Assembly (NCBI RefSeq): GCF_030530945.1
Contig: NZ_JAUMTZ010000008.1
Span: 61,541 to 82,928, forward strand
DNA: 21,388 nucleotides
Direction: 5' to 3'
DNA from: Kocuria sp.
GTDB lineage: Bacteria > Actinomycetota > Actinomycetes > Actinomycetales > Micrococcaceae
Shown here: piece after piece, positions 7,146 through 14,119 of the stretch
Layout of the letters: each line of letters starts with the position of its first letter
Numbering within the stretch: the stretch's first letter is position 1
Translations under genes and position numbers: made by a program
Notes under the pieces: model-generated
Seen by the model: the letters and a program-made list of their open reading frames with translations, nothing else
Told to the model about the DNA's origin: nothing
Databases searched by the model: none

Positions 7146-8972
7146 CTATAGCGTCTCGGCCGCGGGGCCGTCCTGACCGCGCAGCTCGGCGGTGACCTCG
7201 GCAACCACCTGGTCGCGCTGGATCTCCCGGCTGGAACCGGTCCGGCGGTCCTTGAGCTCGAGCACACCGTCCGCGAGACCGCGGCCCACCACCAGCACGG
7301 TGGGCACGCCCAGCAGCTCGGCGTCCCGGAACTTCACGCCCGGGGAGACCTTGGGGCGGTCGTCGAAGAGCACCGTGGTGCCCGCGGCCTCCAGGTGGGC
7401 GACGATCTCCTCCGCGGCCTCCAGGACCTCCGCTCCCTTGCCCGTGGCGACCACGTGGACGTCCGCGGGGCTCAGGTCACGTGGCCACAGCAGGCCCTTG
7501 TCGTCGTGGTAGAACTCCGCCACCGCGGCCAGGGCACGGGTGACCCCGATGCCGTAGGAGCCCATGGCCACGGTCACCAGCTTGCCGTTGCTGTCGAGCA
7601 CCTTGAGACCCAGGGCCTCGGCGTACTTGCGGCCCAGCTGGAACACGTGCCCCATCTCCATGCCGCGGGCGATCTCCAGGGGGCCGGAGCCGTCCGGCGC
7701 GGGATCGCCCTCGCGCACGGTGCAGGCCTCCAGGGTGGCGTCCCACGTGAAGTCGCGTCCGGCCACGAGGTGGTAGACGTGGGTCTCCGCCACGTTCGCA
7801 CCCGTGATCCAGGAGGTCCCCGGAACCACGCGGGGGTCCACGAAGTACGGGATGCCGGTGCGGGACTCGCTGCCCAGCAGGGGGTCCTCCAGGGTCAGAC
7901 CGGGGCCGATGTAGCCCTTCACGACCTCCGGGACGGCGCGCAGCTGGTCCTCCGTGGCCGCGGCGACCTCCATCTCACCACCCACCTGGAGCGCCTGGCC
8001 GATGCCGGCCTCCACGCGCTTGAGGTCCACCTCCCGGTCCCCCGGGACGCCTACTGCCACGAGCTGGGTCCCGCCCTCGGGCAGGGTGACCGACAGCACC
8101 ACGTTCTTGAGGGTGTCCGCGGCGGTCCACGGCGCCCCCTCACGGGGGTGCAGCTCGTTGGAGCGGGCCACCAGGGTGTCGATGGTCGGGCTGTCCGGGG
8201 TGCGGTGCGTCTCGGCGGGCGGCACGTCCGAGGCGTCCACGGGTTCCGGGACCACCGTGGTGACGGCCTCCACGTTCGCGGCGTACCCGCCGGCGGAGCG
8301 CACGAAGGTGTCCTCCCCCACCGCCGTGGGGTGCATGAACTCCTCGGACCGGGATCCTCCCATGGCACCGGAGGTCGCTGAGACCGCGACCACGGGCAGG
8401 CCCAGGCGCTCGAAGATCCGCACGTAGGCGGCGCGGTGCTTGGCGTAGGACTCGTCCAGCCCGGCGTCGTCCACGTCGAAGGAGTAGGAGTCCTTCATGA
8501 TGAACTCACGCCCGCGCAGCAGACCCGCGCGGGGGCGGGCCTCGTCGCGGTACTTGGTCTGGACCTGGTAGAGCATGACCGGCAGGTCCTTGTAGGAGGA
8601 GTACATGTCCTTCACGAGGAGCGTGAACATCTCCTCGTGGGTGGGAGCCAGGAGGTAGTCCGCGCCCTTGCGGTCCTTGAGGCGGAAAAGGTTCTCGCCG
8701 TACTCGGTCCAGCGGTTGGTGGCCTCGTAGGGCTCACGCGGCAGCAGGGCCGGGAAGTGGACCTCCTGGGCACCGATGGCGTCCATCTCCTCGCGCACGA
8801 TGGCCTCCACACGGCGCAGCACGGCCAGCCCCAGCGGGAGCCAGGTGTAGATCCCGGGTGCGGCGCGACGGATGTAGCCGGCGCGCACCAGCAGCTTGTG
8901 GCTGTCGACGTCGGCGTCCACCGGGTCTTCGCGCAGGGTGCGCAGGAACAGGGAACTCAGGCGAAGCGGCAC
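7146..8972 (-). CDS. proS: Prolyl-tRNA synthetase
   Basis: Class II aminoacyl-tRNA synthetase that charges tRNA-Pro using ATP. The 608-residue length and the inserted region between motifs 2 and 3 (about residues 225-400) identify the bacterial type with the INS editing domain, which clears mischarged Ala-tRNA-Pro. The N-terminus RLSSLFLRTLREDP ... RAGYIRRAAPGIYTWLPLG is canonical. Motif 2 contains RDEARPRAGLLRGREFIMKD, and motif 3 contains GSYGIGVTRALAAVAE. The C-terminal anticodon-binding domain has VLFDDRPKVSPGVKFRDAELLG. The start is GTG with AGGA upstream and agrees with family starts. A 5-bp hairpin (8988-9001) lies just before the ribosome site. It is followed closely by the TauE/SafE gene. 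Confidence 0.97.
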   Translation of the reverse strand: MPLRLSSLFLRTLREDPVDADVDSHKLLVRAGYIRRAAPGIYTWLPLGLAVLRRVEAIVREEMDAIGAQEVHFPALLPREPYEATNRWTEYGENLFRLKDRKGADYLLAPTHEEMFTLLVKDMYSSYKDLPVMLYQVQTKYRDEARPRAGLLRGREFIMKDSYSFDVDDAGLDESYAKHRAAYVRIFERLGLPVVAVSATSGAMGGSRSEEFMHPTAVGEDTFVRSAGGYAANVEAVTTVVPEPVDASDVPPAETHRTPDSPTIDTLVARSNELHPREGAPWTAADTLKNVVLSVTLPEGGTQLVAVGVPGDREVDLKRVEAGIGQALQVGGEMEVAAATEDQLRAVPEVVKGYIGPGLTLEDPLLGSESRTGIPYFVDPRVVPGTSWITGANVAETHVYHLVAGRDFTWDATLEACTVREGDPAPDGSGPLEIARGMEMGHVFQLGRKYAEALGLKVLDSNGKLVTVAMGSYGIGVTRALAAVAEFYHDDKGLLWPRDLSPADVHVVATGKGAEVLEAAEEIVAHLEAAGTTVLFDDRPKVSPGVKFRDAELLGVPTVLVVGRGLADGVLELKDRRTGSSREIQRDQVVAEVTAELRGQDGPAAETL

Positions 8973-9027
8973 GAATAGGTCCTAACCGCCCGTGACCGGG
9001 CCGATCGAAACTGCGGATGTCCCCGCG

Positions 9028-9033
9028 AGTCTA
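9028..9033 (-). promoter_or_regulatory. Possible -10 element of proS
   Basis: TAGACT on the minus strand (context GGGATAGACTCG) fits TANNNT and lies 55 bases before the proS start, in the only gap between proS and the upstream acetyltransferase gene. The -35 region is not recognisable. Confidence 0.28.
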
Positions 9034-9068
9034 TCCCCCGGCGCACGGACACCCGCCGGACGGGCGGC

Positions 9069-9926
9069 TCACATCAGGATGGTGGCGAAGTCGCCGTGGT
9101 GCTCGAACCCCACGTGGCGGTAGGTGGCCAGCGCGGGCGCGTTGTAGGAGTTGACGTAGAGGCTGACCACGGACGCCCGGGTCCGGGCGAGTGCCACGGC
9201 CGCGGCCATGCACGGCACGGCCAGCCCCAGGCCCCGCCGCTCCGGGGTCACCCACACGCCCTGGATCTGGCACACGTTCCCGTGCAGGGACCCGATGTCC
9301 GCCTTGAAGACCACCGCGCCCCGGTGGTCGGTGAGCACGATGCTGCGGCGATCCCGCAGGAGGGAGCGGATCCGGTTGCGGTACCCCTCCGCGCCGCTGT
9401 CCAGGGGCGAGTACCCGACCTCCTCGGTGAACATGGCCGCGGCGGCGGGCAACACCCGGTCGAAGTCCGCCTCGGTGGCCCACCGCACCTCACCCGCGGG
9501 TCCGGTGAGCAGCCCGGGATCCGGGTCCCGGTCCATCACGAGCAGCGGCTGCACGGGGCGCTCGTGGAACGGGGCAGGCCACGAGGGCCGCAACCGCTCC
9601 CACAGGGCGAGCACCGGCTCGGCGGGGCCGAAGAAAGAGGCGAATCGGGGCCCGCCGCGCAGCAGGACACCCGCCACGAGGTCCGCCCCGGTCCGGTCCA
9701 GCACCACGGGGACCACGTTGGTCCCCGCCCAGCACGCGCCCACCAGCTCCCCGGAGGAGTCCGTGACCCCGTAGACGGGCGGGTGCTTCGCGCGGCTGCG
9801 GCGCACCTGCTGGACGTGGGACGCCACGAACACGGAGGAGACGGGGTCACGGGCCAGCAGCCGGTCCAGCTCGTCCGGGTCCACCGCCGATGGCTGGAGG
9901 ACCCGGGGGGTGCGGCGCAGGATCAC
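9069..9926 (-). CDS. DUF4081 / GNAT family N-acetyltransferase
   Basis: The protein has 285 residues. The C-terminal half is a GNAT acetyltransferase fold: VWVTPERRGLGLAV carries the acetyl-CoA-binding R-x-x-G-x-A type loop, and LYVNSYNAPALATYRHVGF is the usual GNAT motif B ending. The N-terminal half (LDRLLARDPVSSVFVASHV ... ACWAGTNVVPV) matches the DUF4081 domain found fused to GNAT in actinobacteria. The acceptor substrate is unknown. The GTG start shares GTGA with the ispG stop (4-base overlap), so translation is probably coupled to ispG. No independent ribosome site is obvious. This gene regularly sits between ispG and proS in Micrococcales. A functional link to isoprenoids is not established. 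Confidence 0.9.
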   Translation of the reverse strand: MILRRTPRVLQPSAVDPDELDRLLARDPVSSVFVASHVQQVRRSRAKHPPVYGVTDSSGELVGACWAGTNVVPVVLDRTGADLVAGVLLRGGPRFASFFGPAEPVLALWERLRPSWPAPFHERPVQPLLVMDRDPDPGLLTGPAGEVRWATEADFDRVLPAAAAMFTEEVGYSPLDSGAEGYRNRIRSLLRDRRSIVLTDHRGAVVFKADIGSLHGNVCQIQGVWVTPERRGLGLAVPCMAAAVALARTRASVVSLYVNSYNAPALATYRHVGFEHHGDFATILM

Positions 9927-11089
9927 CCGGCGGTCACGACCGGGGCGCCCTCCACGGGCTGGCCGTTCTCGTCCAGGGCCATGCTCTCGGCCATCTCGTT
10001 GGCCTGGGCCAGCAGGGTCTCCACGATCTGGTCCTCGGGCACGGTCTTCACGACCTCCCCCTTGACGAAGATCTGGCCCTTCCCGTTGCCGGAGGCCACC
10101 CCGAGGTCCGCCTCGCGCGCCTCGCCCGGGCCGTTGACGACGCAGCCCATCACGGCCACTCGCAGCGGCACCGTGAGGTGGGCGAGCCCCTCGTTGACCT
10201 CTTCGGCGAGCTTGTAGACGTCCACCTGGGCGCGCCCGCAGGAGGGGCAGGAGACGATCTCCAGCTTCCGGGGGCGCAGGCCGAGGGACTGCAGGATCTG
10301 ATTGCCCACCTTGACCTCCTCCACCGGGGGCGCGGACAGCGACACCCGGATGGTGTCCCCGATGCCCTGGGACAGCAGGATGCCGAAGGCGGTGGCGGAC
10401 TTCACGGTGCCCTGCAGGGCCGGCCCGGCCTCGGTGACGCCCAGGTGGAGGGGCCAGTCCCCGCGCTCGGCGAGCAGCTGGTAAGCGCGCACCATGGTCA
10501 CGGGGTCGTTGTGCTTCACGGAGATCTTGAAGTCGTGGAAGTCGTGCTGCTCGAACAGGGACGCCTCCCACACCGCGGACTCCATGAGGGCCTCCGGGGT
10601 GGCCTTGCCGTACTTCTCCAGGAGCCGCTTGTCCAGGGAGCCGGCGTTCACGCCGATGCGGATGGAGACCCCGGCGGCCTCCGCGGCGCGGGAGATGCCC
10701 TCGATCTGGTCGTCGAACTTGCGGATGTTGCCCGGGTTCACCCGCACGCCCGCGCAGCCGGCGTCGATGGCGGCGTACACGTACTTGGGCTGGAAGTGGA
10801 TGTCCGCGATCACCGGGATGGGGGACTTCTTGGCGATGATGGGCAGGGCGTCGGCGTCGTCCTGGGACGGGCACGCCACGCGCACGATGTCGCAGCCCGC
10901 GGCGTTGAGCTCGGCGATCTGCTGCAGGGTGGCGTTGATGTTCGTGGTGGGGGTGGTGGTCATCGACTGCACGCTGATGGGGCTGTCCGAGCCCACGCCC
11001 ACGGAGCCCACCCGGATCTGGCGGGTCCTGCGCCGCGGGGAGAGGACGGGCTGGGGCGCTGCGGGCATGCCGAGGTTGACCGAGGTCAC
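9923..11089 (-). CDS. ispG: 4-hydroxy-3-methylbut-2-enyl diphosphate synthase IspG
   Basis: Iron-sulfur enzyme of the MEP isoprenoid pathway that converts 2-C-methyl-D-erythritol 2,4-cyclodiphosphate to HMBPP. The 388-residue product starts at GTG with GGAGGAAATTC upstream. The frame is open further upstream but lacks family similarity there. The TIM-barrel part includes SPISVQSMTTTPT, IPVIADIHF, GVRVNPGNI and FKISVKHNDP. The 4Fe-4S ligands are C281 and C284 (SCPSCG) and C316 (GCVVNGPGE), with the conserved fourth ligand Glu at 323. Its stop overlaps the GNAT gene by 4 bases. Together with dxr some 3 kb upstream, this gives two MEP genes in the window. Confidence 0.97.
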   Translation of the reverse strand: MTSVNLGMPAAPQPVLSPRRRTRQIRVGSVGVGSDSPISVQSMTTTPTTNINATLQQIAELNAAGCDIVRVACPSQDDADALPIIAKKSPIPVIADIHFQPKYVYAAIDAGCAGVRVNPGNIRKFDDQIEGISRAAEAAGVSIRIGVNAGSLDKRLLEKYGKATPEALMESAVWEASLFEQHDFHDFKISVKHNDPVTMVRAYQLLAERGDWPLHLGVTEAGPALQGTVKSATAFGILLSQGIGDTIRVSLSAPPVEEVKVGNQILQSLGLRPRKLEIVSCPSCGRAQVDVYKLAEEVNEGLAHLTVPLRVAVMGCVVNGPGEAREADLGVASGNGKGQIFVKGEVVKTVPEDQIVETLLAQANEMAESMALDENGQPVEGAPVVTAG

Positions 11090-11203
11090 GAATTTCCTCC
11101 AGGGGAATCGACGTGCGGAGCCATGAGGCGCCCCGCGTGGTGCAGTGTCCATTGTGCCCCACGCATCCGACCCGGTGCAGCGGCTTTCGCCACCCGCAGA
11201 CGA

Positions 11204-11243
11204 CGCCGCCCCCGGCGCGCGCTGCGGGCGGCCGGGGGCGGCG
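11204..11243 (-). terminator. GC-rich terminator hairpin after metI
   Basis: A perfect 13-bp stem (CGCCGCCCCCGGC with GCCGGGGGCGGCG) encloses a 14-base loop. It starts 33 bases beyond the metI stop and lies before ispG. There is no T-tract. Flanking CACCCG/CGGGTG can extend the base of the stem in an alternative register. It probably closes the met operon and insulates ispG. Confidence 0.6.
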
Positions 11244-11275
11244 GGTGGTGAGCCGCGCGGGCTCTCGTGCACCTG

Positions 11276-11932
11276 TCAGCGGCGCATGATCCTGCGCGCG
11301 AGCCAGTTGCCGAAGAACTGCACGAGCTGGACCAGGATGATGATCACGATCACCGCGGCCCACGTGACCTCGTCGTTGAAGCGCTGGTAGCCCAGCCGCA
11401 GCGCGAAGTCGCCCAGGCCGCCGGCACCGATGGCCCCGGCCATCGCGGACATGTCCGTGATGCCGATGACCAGGAACGTGTACCCCAGCACCAGCGGGCC
11501 GAGGGCCTCGGGCAGGATCACCGTGGTGATGATCTTCCACCGTGACACGCCCATGGACCGGGCGGCCTCGATGACCCCCGGATCCACCGTCATGAGGTTC
11601 TGCTCCACGATCCGGGCCACCGCGAACGTGGCCCCGATGGTCATGGTGAAGATCGCGGCGTTCGGCCCCAGCCGGGACCCCACCACGGACTCGGTGAGCT
11701 GGCCCAGCGCGGCGAGCAGGATGATGAACGGGATGGGCCGCACGAAGTTCACCAGGAGGTTCAGGGCGGTGAACACCGCGCGGTTCTCCAGGATGCTCCC
11801 CCGCCGGGTGACGTACAGCCCCATCCCCACGGCCAGACCGATCGCCCCGGCCAGCACCAGGGTCACGGAGACCATGTACAGCGTCTGTCCGGTCGCGCTC
11901 AGCAGCTGCGGACCCATTGTGGACCACTGCAT
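11276..11932 (-). CDS. metI: Methionine ABC transporter permease MetI
   Basis: Membrane-spanning subunit of the MetNIQ importer, which takes up methionine (D- and L- forms in studied homologues). The 218-residue product has about five hydrophobic segments and the binding-protein-dependent transport (BPD_transp_1) fold. The coupling-helix region reads EAARSMGVSRWKIITTVILPEA, of which EAARSMGVS is the EAA motif that contacts the ATPase. NFVRPIPFIILLAALGQLT and SAMAGAIGAGGLGDFA are typical MetI segments. The ATG overlaps the metN stop by one base (TGATG), indicating translational coupling. It is the last gene of the metQ-metN-metI cassette and is followed by a GC-rich hairpin. Confidence 0.96.
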   Translation of the reverse strand: MQWSTMGPQLLSATGQTLYMVSVTLVLAGAIGLAVGMGLYVTRRGSILENRAVFTALNLLVNFVRPIPFIILLAALGQLTESVVGSRLGPNAAIFTMTIGATFAVARIVEQNLMTVDPGVIEAARSMGVSRWKIITTVILPEALGPLVLGYTFLVIGITDMSAMAGAIGAGGLGDFALRLGYQRFNDEVTWAAVIVIIILVQLVQFFGNWLARRIMRR

Positions 11933-12984
11933 CAGGACGTCACCTCCTGCACCGTGGTCACGGAACGCAGGGCGTCGACGGTGCGCGACACGGCGTCGTC
12001 GTCCCCGGTGAGGGAGACGGTGAGCGTCCCGAAGGACTGCGACTGCAGGATGGAGATCCCGCCGAACGCGATGTCGAAGTCCACCCCGCCGCGGGCGGCC
12101 TCGGAGAGCACCGCACCGATCCTGGCGCCGTCCGTGACGTCCACGAGAACGAGTCGGCCGGGGTGCTCGGCCCGCAGCTTGGCGAGCTCGTCCCCGCGGG
12201 GCACGGTGCGCATCACGGAGGACACGAACTTGCGGGTGGTCTCGGCACGCGGGTGCGCGAAGACCTCCGCAGTGGTTCCCACCTCCACCACACGACCGCT
12301 GTCCATGACGGCCACCCGGTCCGCGACGGCGCGCACCACGTCCATCTCGTGGGTGATCAGCACGATGGTGATGCCGAGCTCACGGTTGACCCTGCGGAGC
12401 AGACCCAGCACCTCCTGCGTGGTCTCGGGGTCGAGGGCGGAGGTGGACTCGTCCGCGAGCAGCAGCTCGGGGCTGGTGGCGAGCGCCCGGGCGATCCCCA
12501 CGCGCTGCTTCTGCCCGCCGGAGAGCTGCTCCGGGTAGTTGCCCGCCCGGTCCTGCAGTCCCACGAACTCGAGCAGCTCGGCCACGCGGGCCCTGCGGTC
12601 CTCCGGCTTCCACCCGGCACGCTTGAGCGGGTACTCGATGTTGCCCGCCACGGTGCGCGAGGTGAACAGGTTGAACTGCTGGAAGATCATGCCGATGTCG
12701 CGCCGGACGGGTGCCAGCTGCGCCTCGGAGCGCCCGTCCACCTGCCGCCACGCGACCTCCAGGGAACCCGAGGACACGGGCTCCAGGCCGTTGATGAGCC
12801 GCACCAGGGTGGACTTGCCCGCCCCGGAGTAGCCGATGACGGCGAAGATCTCGCCCCTTCTGATCTCCAGGTCCACGGAGTCGACCGCGGTGACCTCTCG
12901 CGGACGCCTCCGGGAGCCCGTGACGAAGACCTTGCTGACGTCCCGGAAGCTGACCAGGGTGTCCGCCGTTCCGGCTGCGGTCAC
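11932..12984 (-). CDS. metN: Methionine ABC transporter ATP-binding protein MetN
   Basis: ATPase subunit of the methionine importer. Of its 350 residues, the nucleotide-binding domain carries Walker A GYSGAGKST (51-59), Q-loop FQQFNLF (101-107), signature LSGGQKQR (154-161), Walker B LLLADE (174-179) and switch His212. The C-terminal NIL/ACT-like domain (about 265-345) binds methionine in homologues and causes trans-inhibition of transport. Its presence here (RLVLVDVTDGARIGAVL ... FGGISILQSQSFG) supports methionine rather than another substrate. The GTG start shares GTGA with the metQ stop, and the stop shares a base with metI, so all three are coupled. Confidence 0.97.
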   Translation of the reverse strand: MTAAGTADTLVSFRDVSKVFVTGSRRRPREVTAVDSVDLEIRRGEIFAVIGYSGAGKSTLVRLINGLEPVSSGSLEVAWRQVDGRSEAQLAPVRRDIGMIFQQFNLFTSRTVAGNIEYPLKRAGWKPEDRRARVAELLEFVGLQDRAGNYPEQLSGGQKQRVGIARALATSPELLLADESTSALDPETTQEVLGLLRRVNRELGITIVLITHEMDVVRAVADRVAVMDSGRVVEVGTTAEVFAHPRAETTRKFVSSVMRTVPRGDELAKLRAEHPGRLVLVDVTDGARIGAVLSEAARGGVDFDIAFGGISILQSQSFGTLTVSLTGDDDAVSRTVDALRSVTTVQEVTS

Positions 12985-13871
12985 TTGGTCTGTCCCTTGA
13001 GGTCGTTCGAGTACCGCGCCAGCAGGTCCTTGAGCTCCTGCTGGTCCACCTTGGTGGGGACCGCGGTGCCCTTGGTCTCCTTCTTCTCAGCGTCCTGGAC
13101 CTTCTTGTCGTAGTAGAAGCCCGCGACCTCCTTGAGCGTCTCGTTGTCCGCGTTCGCCTCGGTGGCGGCGAAGAGGTTGTCGTAGACCTTGGCGCTGTCC
13201 GACTTGGGGTCGTCCTGGGCGAGCGCGTTCTTCGGGTCGAGGTTCGCGCGGTCCAGGAAGTCGTTGTTCACCACGGAACCGGCCACCGAGTCCATGGACA
13301 GCACGGTCTGCTCGGCGGAGACGGGACGCACCTTGACCTTCGACTTCTCGGTGTCCACGTCCTGCTCCGTGGGGGCGATGGTGTCCTTGGTGAAGGACAC
13401 GAGACCCTGCTGCTTGAGGAGGTTCAGGGAACGGGAGAGGTTGATCGAGTCGTTGGGAACAGCGATCTCGTCGCCCTGCTTGAGGTCCGCCACGGACTTC
13501 GCGGTCTTGGAGTACAGGCCCAGCGGGAAGATGGAGGTGGACCCCACGGGCGTGATGGTGTCCCCGGAGCTGTTGTTGTAGTCGGCGAGGTACGCGATGT
13601 GCTGGAACCAGTTCATGTCGATGTCCCCGCTCTTCAGGGCGGGGTTCGGCTGGCTGTAGTCGCTGAAGTCCACGTACTCGACCGAGACGTCGTGCTCGGC
13701 GGCAACTTCCTTGAGCGCGTCCTGCACGGGGGTCGAGCCCACGATGCCGATGGTGATCTTGCCGTCGGCGGCCGGGTCCGTGTTGTCGGAGCCGCCACCG
13801 CACGCGGTGAGGGTCAGGCCCAGGGCGGTGGCCAGTGCTACGGGGAGCAGTCGTTTGCTGCGCACGATCAT
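12981..13871 (-). CDS. metQ: Methionine-binding lipoprotein MetQ
   Basis: Extracellular substrate-binding lipoprotein of the methionine importer (NlpA family). The 296-residue product has a basic N-terminus, a hydrophobic stretch and the lipobox LTAC with the lipidated Cys at 24. The mature part begins with a GGGSDN spacer. Family segments include ITIGIVGSTPVQDALKEVA, DIDMNWFQHIAYL, and IAVPNDSINLSRSLNLL. The annotated ATG lies only one base after GGAAAGG. The GTG two codons later would have a better 7-base spacing, so the true start may be 13865. It is first in metQ-metN-metI and is preceded by a SAM riboswitch at 13992-14073. Confidence 0.96.
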   Translation of the reverse strand: MIVRSKRLLPVALATALGLTLTACGGGSDNTDPAADGKITIGIVGSTPVQDALKEVAAEHDVSVEYVDFSDYSQPNPALKSGDIDMNWFQHIAYLADYNNSSGDTITPVGSTSIFPLGLYSKTAKSVADLKQGDEIAVPNDSINLSRSLNLLKQQGLVSFTKDTIAPTEQDVDTEKSKVKVRPVSAEQTVLSMDSVAGSVVNNDFLDRANLDPKNALAQDDPKSDSAKVYDNLFAATEANADNETLKEVAGFYYDKKVQDAEKKETKGTAVPTKVDQQELKDLLARYSNDLKGQTK

Positions 13872-13991
13872 GCCTTTCCAAGGTGGGGTTCCGGTCCCGC
13901 GGAGCGAAAGTCCCCCATGGATGAGAGCAGTGATCAGACATGTGCCATTCGACGTGAAACCGCACTTGCCGTGATCTGTTCGAACCGCGGC

Positions 13992-14073
13992 CGGATGGTC
14001 ATCTGGGGCACCCCGCTACGGGAGAGGGTTGCCGTCCGGCCAGCCAGAGCTTCGCGCCGGATCTCGTCATCCG
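13992..14073 (-). ncRNA. SAM riboswitch (SAM-IV or SAM-I/IV type) of the met operon
   Basis: On the minus strand, P1 is formed by CGGATG (14073-14068) and CATCCG (13997-13992). P2 pairs TCCGGC with GCCGGA. The invariant core CGGCAACCCTC is followed by a short P3 (CCCG-TAG-CGGG) and GGGGTGCCCCAGATGACC. TCTGG in the P2 loop can pair with CCAGA after P3, giving the class pseudoknot. There is no P4 stem inside the junction, which favours the SAM-IV or SAM-I/IV architecture over SAM-I. It lies 121 bases before metQ. S-adenosylmethionine is expected to switch off methionine uptake. The intervening bases can form further stems (for example CTTTC at 13909-13905 with GAAAG in the metQ ribosome site), so the expression platform may act on translation. 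That last point is inference. Confidence 0.88.
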
Positions 14074-14119
14074 TGAAAACCGTAGCACGGCGTGCGGGCC
14101 GCGCGCACTCGGCCGGGGC

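Noticed and set aside
8973..9068. Possible T-box leader before proS
   Set aside because: The gap is under 100 bases and lacks the T-box core sequence. Only two short hairpins and a -10 candidate are seen.
9069..11927. One very long minus-strand frame covering metI, ispG and the GNAT gene
   Set aside because: Only its last 285 codons encode a recognisable protein (DUF4081/GNAT). Upstream it reads ispG and metI in the wrong frame, so it is not a fusion protein.
13921..13990. TGATCA-containing dyads between riboswitch and metQ as a separate repressor site
   Set aside because: The repeats (GATCA ... TGATC) are short and better explained as part of the riboswitch expression platform. No known operator consensus is matched.
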